From Egerieenecus sp048201975 (GTDB lineage Bacteria; Bacillota; Clostridia; Christensenellales; Aristaeellaceae), in NCBI GenBank assembly GCA_048201975.1, contig DBFBGQ010000076.1, positions 1-24,990 of the forward strand: 24,990 bases of DNA, written 5' to 3'. This document shows, piece by piece, positions 15,322 through 21,177 of the stretch. Both the position numbers and the translations under genes were made by a program. The notes beneath the pieces are model-generated. The model saw only the letters and a list, made by a program, of their open reading frames with translations, did not search any database and was not told the origin of the DNA. Position 1 is the stretch's first letter. Each line of letters opens with the position of its first letter.

Positions 15322-16040
15322 GCGAAAACCGCAAGCCGCTTTTGCAGGTGGCGGACATCAACGTGTATTACGGCGCCATTCACGCCATCAAGGGCATCAG
15401 CTTCGAGGTATACCCCGATGAGATCGTTACCCTGATCGGCGCCAACGGCGCGGGCAAATCCACCACCCTGAACACCATCGCGGGGCTGCTGCGCCCCCGC
15501 ACCGGCGCCATTACCCTGGAGGGCAAGGACCTCACCGCCATTCCCGCCAGCCGCATCGTCGCCCAGGGCATGGCCCTGTGCCCCGAGGGCCGGCGCATCT
15601 TCCAGCAGATGACCGTGCGGGAAAACCTCGAAATGGGCGGCTACACCCGGCCCAAGGCCGAGATTCCCGCCTCCCTGGAGGAGATGTTCACCCGTTTCCC
15701 CCGCCTCAAGGAACGGGAAAAGCAGGTTGCCGGCACGCTTTCCGGCGGCGAACAGCAGATGCTGGCCATGGCCCGGGCGCTGATGAGCAAGCCCAAGCTG
15801 CTGATGCTGGACGAGCCCTCCATGGGGCTGGCCCCCATCCTGGTGGAACAGATTTTCGACATTGTCAAGGAGCTTCACGGGGCGGGCGTGACCATCCTGC
15901 TGGTGGAGCAAAACGCGCAGATGGCGCTGTCCATCGCCGACCGGGCCTACGTGCTGGAGACCGGCCGCATCGCCATGGCCGGGGAAGCCTCCGCGCTGCT
16001 GAAAAACGACGACGTGCGCAAGGCGTATCTGGGGAGCTGA
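15318..16040 (+). CDS. livF: Branched-chain amino acid ABC transporter ATPase LivF
   Basis: This is a 240-aa ABC ATPase starting at GTG 15318, with AAAGGAGG (15303-15310) 7 bases upstream; the GTGA overlaps the livG stop. Walker A GANGAGKS is at residues 41-48, CPEGRRIFQQMTV surrounds the Q-loop, the signature is LSGGEQQ, Walker B LLMLDEPSMGL, and the H-loop VEQN carries Gln in place of His, as is normal in LivF. It is the second ATPase subunit of the transporter and the last gene of the operon. Confidence 0.93.
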   Translation: MSENRKPLLQVADINVYYGAIHAIKGISFEVYPDEIVTLIGANGAGKSTTLNTIAGLLRPRTGAITLEGKDLTAIPASRIVAQGMALCPEGRRIFQQMTVRENLEMGGYTRPKAEIPASLEEMFTRFPRLKEREKQVAGTLSGGEQQMLAMARALMSKPKLLMLDEPSMGLAPILVEQIFDIVKELHGAGVTILLVEQNAQMALSIADRAYVLETGRIAMAGEASALLKNDDVRKAYLGS

Positions 16041-16044
16041 ACAA

Positions 16045-16072
16045 AGCGGGACGGCTGGAAAGCCGCCCCGCT
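16045..16072 (+). terminator. Hairpin after livF, no T run
   Basis: AGCGGG-a-CGGCT pairs with AGCCG-c-CCCGCT around a GGAA tetraloop. A T run is missing, so it may protect the 3' end, with final termination further on near 16340-16358. Confidence 0.45.
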
Positions 16073-16085
16073 ATCATATCCTCAA

Positions 16086-16112
16086 CCGCGCCGCAGCCTA
16101 TGCCGCGGCGCG
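16086..16112 (+). other. GC hairpin bordering repeat copy B
   Basis: CCGCGCCGC (16086-16094) pairs with the GCGGCGCG inside CCGCGGCGCG (16103-16112). The latter 10-mer recurs at 16340-16349 on the far side of repeat B, followed there by GC and seven T's. This looks like a terminator split by the repeat, with its 3' arm duplicated. Confidence 0.6.
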
Positions 16113-16115
16113 TCT

Positions 16116-16337
16116 CAGCGTGTTGACAAAGTATTCTGCGTTATCTTTTTTGCAAATTATACATTGCATGCTTGCAAGCGCAGGGGATGTCGCGCCTTCG
16201 GGCGCGACCAAAGGGCTTTCCGATCGCCCTTTGGAAACCTTCGGACCCCATACTTGATGAAACTTTTGCAAGTTAGGGAGCCACAAGTTTCTTTTTTTCA
16301 TACCAGGGTGAGCGCATAGGCTTTTTTCAGCAGTCTG
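16116..16337 (+). repeat. Structured interspersed repeat, copy B
   Basis: It begins CAGCGTGTTGACAAAG and ends CTTTTTTCAGCAGTCTG; the ends pair imperfectly (CAG/CTG and TGTTGA/TCAGCA). Internal hairpins are GTCGCGCC-ttcg-GGCGCGAC and CCAAAGGGC...GCCCTTTGG. Conserved blocks match A and C, including AAACCTTCGGACCCCATACT and GATGAAACTTTTGC then AAGTTAGGGAGC. It fills most of the gap between livF and the convergent TetR gene. No gene is seen in 16041-16356. Confidence 0.88.
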
Positions 16338-16339
16338 AA

Positions 16340-16358
16340 CCGCGGCGCGGCTTTTTTT
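16340..16358 (+). terminator. Possible liv operon terminator reconstituted beyond repeat B
   Basis: CCGCGGCGCGG followed by C and seven T's. Its best 5' partner is CCGCGCCGC at 16086-16094 on the other side of the repeat, so a functional stem needs long-range pairing around copy B. Confidence 0.45.
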
Positions 16359-16899
16359 ATTTTCGAAAGACGCCCTCCTGCACAATGCCCTGAATGGTGC
16401 GCCGGATGCGCTCAGGGTCTGTGCGCATGCCCCGGCGCGTCCACTCCGCCACGCTGCCCACCATGCTGTAGGCATAGTACAGCGCCACGGCCTCCGCTTC
16501 CTCGGCGCTCAGGTTCCGCCGCTGAAAGCGCCACGCCGCATTGGACAAAATCGCCGCTTTGTAGTAGTTCAGCAGCAGCCCCGGCAGATTCTCCGGCTCC
16601 AGCGTCCGCATCAGGCGCGTATACAGCGCGGCGTCCTCGCGCATGAGCCCGCACAGAGCAAGGATGCTGTCGCCCCAGTTGCCCTGCGCGCGCGCGGCGT
16701 CCAGCGCCGGCTGAATCTCCTGCTCAAACATCCAGCGCAGCATATGGTACTTATCATCAAAATGGTAGTAAAAGGTGTTCCGGCTCATGTGGCACGCGCT
16801 GGCAATGGCTTCCACGGTAATGGCGTTGAAATCCCGCTGGCGCATCAGCTGCCGCGCAGTCTGCAAAATGAACGCTTTGGTTGCGTTGGCAAGGGCCAA
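16357..16899 (-). CDS. TetR/AcrR-family transcriptional regulator
   Basis: This is a 180-aa protein. The start is TTG at 16897-16899, chosen because AAGGAGGAG (16906-16914) sits 6 bases upstream; the longer in-frame ATGs at 17028 and 17142 have no Shine-Dalgarno and would add an unusual basic tail. Residues ~5-50 form the TetR helix-turn-helix: ATKAFILQTARQLMRQRDFN, then ITVEAIASACHMSRNTFYYH followed by FDDKY. The rest is a helical ligand-binding/dimer domain. Such proteins are usually repressors that act as dimers on palindromes and release DNA on binding a small molecule. A perfect 19-bp palindrome at 17007-17025 upstream is a plausible own operator. The stop overlaps the T run after repeat B. 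The target is unknown; the serine hydrolase at 17448 is on the same strand but lies beyond element D. Confidence 0.87.
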   Translation of the reverse strand: MALANATKAFILQTARQLMRQRDFNAITVEAIASACHMSRNTFYYHFDDKYHMLRWMFEQEIQPALDAARAQGNWGDSILALCGLMREDAALYTRLMRTLEPENLPGLLLNYYKAAILSNAAWRFQRRNLSAEEAEAVALYYAYSMVGSVAEWTRRGMRTDPERIRRTIQGIVQEGVFRK

Positions 16900-17006
16900 G
16901 GCCTTCTCCTCCTTTGCGCCGTATCCGCTGGGGGCTTTGAGCAAAGCGGGTTTTCTGTCCGACTTTTGCGCAAGCCGCCTTTTGTGGCGGTAACCCTGGC
17001 GTTTGC

Positions 17007-17025
17007 CCTGCGCCAATGGCGCAGG
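17007..17025. promoter_or_regulatory. 19-bp perfect palindrome upstream of the TetR gene
   Basis: CCTGCGCCAATGGCGCAGG has 9-bp arms around a single central A. TetR-family operators often have this form and place, so autoregulation is plausible. Confidence 0.45.
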
Positions 17026-17071
17026 CATGGCACGGAGGAAAAGAGCTGAATGCGAATCGCGCCGCCACGTC

Positions 17072-17096
17072 AAAAAAAGGCCGCGGGTATGCGGCC
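17072..17096 (-). terminator. Minus-strand terminator left of element D
   Basis: On the minus strand, GGCCGC pairs with GCGGCC around a 6-base loop, followed by seven T's (17072-17078). It would stop transcripts coming from element D or the serine hydrolase gene before the TetR gene. Confidence 0.6.
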
Positions 17097-17097
17097 T

Positions 17098-17367
17098 CAG
17101 CGTGTCGAAAAAGTGGGAAAACCCACTTTTTCGAGGAAGCAACTTCGGCCAACCAGAGGTCGTCCGAAGTTGTAAGGAATTGATTTTGCAAGCAAAATCA
17201 ACTACCCAGCAAGGCGCTGCTTTTCATTGCATGAAAAACAGCGGTCGCAAAGCGACTTGGCTTTTCAAAAGAAAAGCCAACCGTTCGCCGGCGGAGCCGG
17301 CTTACACGAATGAAAGTCGAAGGGGCTGCGGCCCCTCCGACGCCTCTAAGGTTTTTTTGACAGTCTG
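17098..17367 (+). repeat. Composite hairpin element D, related at its ends to repeats A-C
   Basis: The ends CAGCGTGTCGAAAAAG and TTTTTTTGACAGTCTG pair and resemble those of copies A-C. The interior differs and is a chain of stems: CGAAAAAGTGGG-aaaa-CCCACTTTTTCG (17106-17133); CAACTTCGG...CCGAAGTTG (17140-17172); TTGATTTTGC-aa-GCAAAATCAA (17180-17201, written as arms); a 13-base arm pair with one mismatch (17215-17243); TTGGCTTTTC-aaaa-GAAAAGCCAA (17257-17280, as arms); GCCGGC-gga-GCCGGC (17287-17301); and GTCGaAGGGGC...GCCCCTcCGAC (17316-17341). No gene is supported in 16900-17447. Confidence 0.75.
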
Positions 17368-17375
17368 ACAACGGT

Positions 17376-17410
17376 AAAAGGGCCGCTGTGGCATTGCGTC
17401 CACAGCGGCC
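17376..17410 (-). terminator. Terminator of the serine hydrolase gene
   Basis: GGCCGCTGTGG (17381-17391) pairs perfectly with CCACAGCGGCC (17400-17410). On the minus strand the stem is followed by C and TTTT. It lies 38 bases after the stop of the gene at 17448. Confidence 0.65.
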
Positions 17411-17447
17411 TTTGGCGTATGCGGGGCTGGAAAAGGCGGGGCACCGC

Positions 17448-18611
17448 TCATAGCCGGGCTTCCGGGCTGGAGAGCAGCAGATTGCGCAGCTTGCGGGTCA
17501 GGGGCCCGGTGCCGTGGTCCGTGCGCTGGGTCATCATCAGCAGGGTCATCTGCTCCCGGGGGAAGTTGGCGAAGTAGGCCCCCAGCCAGCCGTCCCAGCC
17601 GTATTCATCCATGCGGCTGAGGCCGGGGAAGCGGCCGGGATCGCGCATGACCCGCATGAGCTTGCCATAGCTGAAGCCGTCCAGGGAGTTCCACATGTCC
17701 GCCAGGGGCTGGGGACCCAGCTGCGGGGCGGTGAAGAAGCGAACGGTTTCGGGCTGGAGCAGCTGTCCACCGGGGTAGCGCCCCTGCGCCAGCAGCATGG
17801 CGGCAAAGGCGGCGTAGTCATCCAGGGTGGAGACCAGGCCCGCGCCGCCGGAGGCGAAGGGCGGCTCCTGCGCGTAGTCCCCCACCTCCAGGTGGCTTTG
17901 CCGGTAGGGGCGCAGGGCGCCGGGACATTCATAGACCTGGGCGAAGCGGTGGCGCTTCTCCGGCGGCACCCAGAAGGCGGTATCCTTCATGCCCAGGGGC
18001 TGGAAGATTTCCTCCTCCAGGAAGCGGGCGAAGGGTTTGCCCGAGGCCACCTCCACCACCGCGCCCAGCACGTCGGCGCAGGTGCTGTAGCGGAAGTGCT
18101 CCCCAGGATGGAAAGCCAGGGGCAGCTGGCCCATGCGGTTGCACAGCTCCACGGTGGTCATGCCCTCGCCCCGCTGGATGCGGGCGTCGTTCTCCGCGAA
18201 GAGCTCCGCGGCGGCCCGGCCTGCCGGGTCGTCCCCCGGGTAGCACAGCCCGGCGGTCATGCCCAGCAGGTCCATCACCGTGGCCTGACGGCGGGCGGGC
18301 TCCAGGCCCGCGGGGGTCAGCACATGCTGATGCTTGAATCCCGGCAGAAACGTCTCCACCGGCGCGCACAGGTCGATTTCCCCCCGCTCCGCCAGCAGCA
18401 TCACCGCCGCCGCCGTAATGGGCTTGCTCTGGGAAAACAGGCGGCAGATGGTGTCCCGGGCCATGGGCCTGCCGGCCTCCCGGTCGGCCATGCCCGCGGC
18501 GGCATAGACCACCTCCGCCCCGTGGCGCATCACCAGCACGCTGGCTCCGGCCACCTCCTGCCGGGCCACCGCGTCTTCCATGCAGGCGAGCAGCTTCTCT
18601 TTCAGTGTCAT
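17448..18611 (-). CDS. Serine hydrolase, beta-lactamase/esterase fold
   Basis: This is a 387-aa protein with no signal peptide, so probably cytoplasmic. The SxxK nucleophile motif is S60-Q-S-K63, and the Y-S-T (Y175) matches the second catalytic motif of class C beta-lactamases and EstB-type esterases. LHSLLS-type landmarks are recognisable (TVMDLLGMTAGL; FHPGEHFRYSTCADVLGAVV; LGMKDTAFWV). The GWDGWLGAYF region occupies the place of the KTG/HTG motif. The family includes esterases and peptidases as well as lactamases, and the lack of an export signal argues against antibiotic resistance. The start ATG at 18609-18611 has AAAGGAAG upstream. The frame continues far upstream only because it runs antisense to ireB. 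Confidence 0.87.
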   Translation of the reverse strand: MTLKEKLLACMEDAVARQEVAGASVLVMRHGAEVVYAAAGMADREAGRPMARDTICRLFSQSKPITAAAVMLLAERGEIDLCAPVETFLPGFKHQHVLTPAGLEPARRQATVMDLLGMTAGLCYPGDDPAGRAAAELFAENDARIQRGEGMTTVELCNRMGQLPLAFHPGEHFRYSTCADVLGAVVEVASGKPFARFLEEEIFQPLGMKDTAFWVPPEKRHRFAQVYECPGALRPYRQSHLEVGDYAQEPPFASGGAGLVSTLDDYAAFAAMLLAQGRYPGGQLLQPETVRFFTAPQLGPQPLADMWNSLDGFSYGKLMRVMRDPGRFPGLSRMDEYGWDGWLGAYFANFPREQMTLLMMTQRTDHGTGPLTRKLRNLLLSSPEARL

Positions 18612-18669
18612 GGCAATCTCAACTTCCTTTGCATTCAGCGTGCCGCGCCGGAGCGCGGCTGATGGAAAA

Positions 18670-18678
18670 AGTATAGCA
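18670..18678 (-). promoter_or_regulatory. Extended -10 promoter for the serine hydrolase gene
   Basis: On the minus strand, TGCTATACT is an extended -10 with no clear -35. A GC hairpin, GCCGCGC-cgga-GCGCGGC (18642-18659), lies in the leader. The 18612-18890 gap otherwise holds the divergent ireB promoter and a 15-base A7-C-T7 stretch. Confidence 0.45.
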
Positions 18679-18821
18679 CAAAGCATGCGGCGGACGAAAG
18701 CGCAAAAAAACTTTTTTTCTGCCAGGAAAGATTTGCCTGGCCCTGAACGTATTATGGTTGTTCGCAAGGGGAAAACAGCACCCGCTCCGGGGGAAATTTT
18801 CCCACCGCCGCGGATTGGGGC

Positions 18822-18850
18822 TTTCCATTCGGGGCAACCTCGTGTATAAT
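18822..18850 (+). promoter_or_regulatory. Promoter of ireB
   Basis: TTTCCA (18822-18827), a 17-bp spacer and TATAAT (18845-18850). The expected transcript start is about 34 bases before the GTG start codon. Confidence 0.7.
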
Positions 18851-18890
18851 AAGGCATTAGAAAGCAATCACACCGAAAGGGGGAGCGACT

Positions 18891-19154
18891 GTGCCGGACA
18901 CCTTCGACACGACCAAATTGCAGCCCATCCAGGACTCGGGAAACGAGGCGCAGGATATCCTCATGTACGTTTACCACGCCCTGGAGGCCAAGGGCTATGA
19001 CCCCATTACGCAGATCGTGGGCTATATCATCTCCGGGGATCCCACCTATATCACCAGCCACAACCAGGCGCGGAGCATGATCTGCCGCCTGGAGCGGGAC
19101 GAGATTCTGGAGGAAGTGGTGCGCTTCTACCTGGCGGGGCACGCGGATCAATGA
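18891..19154 (+). CDS. ireB: IreB family regulatory protein (UPF0297)
   Basis: This is an 87-aa protein matching the family along its whole length: a Thr-containing N-terminus (DTFDTTKL), QDILMYVYHALEAKGYDPIT, QIVGYIISGDPTYITSHNQA and the ending DEILEEVVRFYLAGH. In Enterococcus, IreB is phosphorylated by the PASTA kinase IreK on N-terminal threonines and affects cephalosporin tolerance; the TFDTT segment here fits that. The start GTG at 18891 follows AAAGGGGGAG. In many Firmicutes the gene stands next to ruvX (yrrK); here it is followed instead by an overlapping oxidoreductase gene (ATGA). Confidence 0.93.
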   Translation: MPDTFDTTKLQPIQDSGNEAQDILMYVYHALEAKGYDPITQIVGYIISGDPTYITSHNQARSMICRLERDEILEEVVRFYLAGHADQ

Positions 19155-20098
19155 TGCGCCGGGTACCGCTGGGCCGCTGTGGCCTGATGGTGTCCCCCCT
19201 GGCCCTGGGGACGCTGACCATGAGCCCCCTGCAAAAGCATTTTCCGCCCCAGCGCGGCGCGGAGCTGATCCTCTATGCCGCGGAGCAGGGCGTGAATCTC
19301 TTTGACACCGCCCAGTATTACGATACCTACGAGCCTCTCCGGCTGGCGCTGAAACGCCGGCCGGATTTGCTTGTGTCCACCAAGTCCTACGCCTATGACC
19401 GGGCGGGGGCCGAGGCCGCCTTTGAGGAGGCGCGCCGGGCCATGGACCTGGACGTGATCCCGATTTTTCTCATGCATGAGCAGGAGGACCGGCTGACGCT
19501 GAAGGGCCACCGGGAGGCCTTCGACTTCTACCTGGAGCAGAAGGCCAAGGGGAAGATCCTGGCGGTGGGCTTTTCCACGCACCGGGTGGCGGCGGTGGAC
19601 TATGCTCCCCGCTATCCCGGCGTGGATGTGATTTTCCCGCTGATCAACGTCACCGGCGTGGGCATCCCCGACGGCACCCGGGATGAAATGGCCCAGGCCA
19701 TCGCCCGGGCGCACTCCGCGGGCATCGGCATTTACGCCATGAAGCCCCTGGGGGGCGGGCATCTCATTGCCGACCCGAAAAACGCCTTCGATTACCTGCG
19801 GGGGCTGGGAACCATTGACACCGTCTGCGTGGGCGTGCAGTCCCAGGCGGAGCTGGATGTGGACCTGCGCCTGCTGGAGGGCCTGGACCCCGATCCCGGC
19901 CAGCTGGCGCAGACCCGCCGGGAACCCCGCCGGCTGATGATCCACGATTACTGCCGGGGCTGCGGCCGGTGTGTGGCCCGCTGCCGCCAGGGCGCCCTGC
20001 GCCTGGAAAACGGCCGGTGCGTCTGCGACCAGAGCAAATGCGTCCGCTGCGGCTACTGCGCCCCGGTGTGCGAGGATTTCTGCATCAAGGTGATTTGA
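19151..20098 (+). CDS. Aldo/keto reductase with C-terminal 2[4Fe-4S] ferredoxin domain
   Basis: This is a 315-aa protein. Residues ~1-255 form the (beta/alpha)8 aldo/keto reductase barrel with a recognisable tetrad: D52 and Y57 in FDTAQYY, K78 in VSTKSY and H109 in FLMHEQ. Residues ~262-315 add two four-cysteine motifs, C268-x2-C271-x2-C274-x3-C278 and C297-x2-C300-x2-C303-x3-C307, which bind two [4Fe-4S] clusters. This fusion is common in anaerobes and probably couples carbonyl reduction to ferredoxin or another iron-sulfur carrier; the substrate is unknown. Two ATGs at 19151 and 19154 are possible; the first overlaps the ireB stop, giving translational coupling. Confidence 0.92.
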   Translation: MMRRVPLGRCGLMVSPLALGTLTMSPLQKHFPPQRGAELILYAAEQGVNLFDTAQYYDTYEPLRLALKRRPDLLVSTKSYAYDRAGAEAAFEEARRAMDLDVIPIFLMHEQEDRLTLKGHREAFDFYLEQKAKGKILAVGFSTHRVAAVDYAPRYPGVDVIFPLINVTGVGIPDGTRDEMAQAIARAHSAGIGIYAMKPLGGGHLIADPKNAFDYLRGLGTIDTVCVGVQSQAELDVDLRLLEGLDPDPGQLAQTRREPRRLMIHDYCRGCGRCVARCRQGALRLENGRCVCDQSKCVRCGYCAPVCEDFCIKVI

Positions 20099-20106
20099 AA
20101 AAGAAG

Positions 20107-20139
20107 CGCCGCGGAGAAGCTGTGCGCTTCTTCGCGGCG
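20107..20139 (+). repeat. 33-bp hairpin, left copy flanking repeat C
   Basis: CGCCGCGGAGAAGC pairs with GCTTCTTCGCGGCG around loop TGTGC (14 bp, one G-U). An almost identical copy, differing at two positions, lies at 20369-20401, on the other side of repeat C. It sits 9 bases after the reductase stop and has no T run. Confidence 0.85.
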
Positions 20140-20142
20140 GTT

Positions 20143-20365
20143 CAGAGCGTTGACAAAGGATTGGATCTCGAAATTCTTGCAAGGCATAGGATGCATTCTT
20201 GCAAGCACAAAGGGTTTCGCCTCTGCGGAGGCGACCAAAGGGCTTTCCGATAGCCCGTTTGAAACCTTCGGGCCCCATACGTGTTGAGATTTTTGCAGAT
20301 TTAGGGAGCTATCAGTTTCATTTTTTCTTGCTGGTATGAAAAAACATGCTTTTTTCAGCAATCTG
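20143..20365 (+). repeat. Structured interspersed repeat, copy C
   Basis: It begins CAGAGCGTTGACAAAG and ends CTTTTTTCAGCAATCTG. The flanks extend the pairing: GCGGTTCAGA on the left is the exact reverse complement of TCTGAACCGC on the right. Internal stems TCGCCTC-tgcg-GAGGCGA and CAAAGGGC...GCCCgTTTG occupy the same places as those of copy B but differ in sequence on both arms. Shared blocks are TTCTTGCAAGCAC, AAACCTTCGGGCCCCATAC and TTTAGGGAGC. No gene is seen in 20099-20408. Confidence 0.88.
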
Positions 20366-20368
20366 AAC

Positions 20369-20401
20369 CGCCGCGGAGAGGCTGTGCGCTTCTCCGCGGC
20401 G
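20369..20401 (+). repeat. 33-bp hairpin, right copy flanking repeat C
   Basis: CGCCGCGGAGAGGC pairs with GCTTCTCCGCGGCG around loop TGTGC. It is the near-identical direct repeat of 20107-20139 and lies 7 bases from the stop of the convergent gene at 20409. Confidence 0.85.
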
Positions 20402-20408
20402 CTTGCGT

Positions 20409-21116
20409 TTATTCCTTTTCCAGGGTGACGGTTACGCCGTCCTCGCCCGCAGGCAGGGGAATCTCCTGGGTGGTGTCGAAGGCATAGCCTTCGGGGACCT
20501 GCAACACGTGCATCACATATTCGGCTTCCTCACCGGAGAAGCGCACCTCCCCATTGGCATCGGAGAAGTAAGCGGTACACATGGTATCGGTGCACACATT
20601 CGTAAACACCTGGGGCACGGGATTGCCCTCCGCGTCCACAAAGCGCACCAGGTAATCCACCGGGGCGAACTGCCAGGAGCAGCCCAGCTCGCCGCACAGG
20701 GCCGCGACCTGCTCCTGGGTGGAGAGCATCAGCCAGCTTTGCTCCTCCTGCTCTGGGGCGGTCAGGGTCAGGCGCAGGGGAACTTCCGCCGGGGCAATGA
20801 CCAGCGCGCCCTCGCCGTCGGCGGCGAGCTCCACGCTCTCCCCGTCCAGGGTGGCCAGGGCGGCGGTCTGCTCCGGGGTCAGGGTCAGGGTTGCGCCGCC
20901 CTCGTTCAGCAGGTAGGCGCCATCGTCCGTGTCGTTGGGGGAAAGATCCTGCCCCTGGTCATCCAGCAGCTGCAATCTGCGCGCGCCAGCCAGGTCGGGC
21001 AGGTCCGCTTGGGTTTGCAGGGACATCCCCAGGGCGGGGAGTGTTTCGGCGCAGGCGCCGGCGGCCAATAGCGCCGCGCAAAGTGCGCACAGCAGGCCAA
21101 GCATCCGTTTGCGCAA
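20409..21116 (-). CDS. Exported protein with C-terminal Cna-B-like domain
   Basis: This is a 235-aa protein. TTG at 21114-21116 is preferred as start because GGAGGTGAT lies 7 bases upstream (core to codon); the first ATG (21104) is 19 bases away. The N-terminus RKRMLGLLCALCAALLAAG is a signal peptide with cleavage near ACA-E; the cysteine there does not fit a lipobox well. The middle is Ala/Leu/Glu-rich and of unknown function. Residues ~155-235 (YLVRFVDAEGNPVPQVFTNV; SDANGEVRFSGEEAEYVMHV; PEGYAFD) have the pattern of a Cna-B/SpaA-type beta-sandwich, common in surface proteins. No LPXTG anchor follows. It lies downstream of rfbD behind an intrinsic terminator, so expression is probably partly independent. 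Confidence 0.78.
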   Translation of the reverse strand: MRKRMLGLLCALCAALLAAGACAETLPALGMSLQTQADLPDLAGARRLQLLDDQGQDLSPNDTDDGAYLLNEGGATLTLTPEQTAALATLDGESVELAADGEGALVIAPAEVPLRLTLTAPEQEEQSWLMLSTQEQVAALCGELGCSWQFAPVDYLVRFVDAEGNPVPQVFTNVCTDTMCTAYFSDANGEVRFSGEEAEYVMHVLQVPEGYAFDTTQEIPLPAGEDGVTVTLEKE

Positions 21117-21129
21117 AAGATCACCTCCG

Positions 21130-21162
21130 AAAAAAATACGGGAGACGGCGCGCCGCCTCCCG
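21130..21162 (-). terminator. Terminator of the rfbACBD operon
   Basis: On the minus strand, CGGGAGgCGGCG pairs with CGCCGtCTCCCG (one mismatch) and is followed by TA and seven T's. The T run ends directly before the Shine-Dalgarno of the next gene, so readthrough or a start within this region must serve that gene. Confidence 0.85.
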
Positions 21163-21177
21163 GGGAGCAGGGGAAGC

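Noticed and set aside
12448..15911. Long minus-strand frames opposite liv genes
   Set aside because: His/Gln-rich antisense of clearly identified livH, livM, livG and livF.
17098..17367. Insertion sequence with transposase
   Set aside because: No reading frame with transposase features in any of the repeat elements; at most non-autonomous elements.
17003..17368. 121-aa plus-strand frame across element D
   Set aside because: It runs through inverted repeats, has no Shine-Dalgarno, and its composition reflects hairpins, not protein.
17448..18611. Antibiotic-resistance beta-lactamase
   Set aside because: The fold fits, but there is no export signal and the third motif is unlike lactamases; a general serine hydrolase/esterase is safer.
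17514..18662. 382-aa plus-strand frame opposite the serine hydrolase
   Set aside because: Antisense shadow; the minus strand carries catalytic motifs SxxK and YST.
18704..18718. A7-C-T7 palindrome as a terminator
   Set aside because: It has no GC stem and lies between divergent promoters; more likely an A/T-tract near promoters.
8068..20365. CRISPR array
   Set aside because: The repeats are long, few, far apart and in both orientations; there are no short regularly spaced units and no cas genes.
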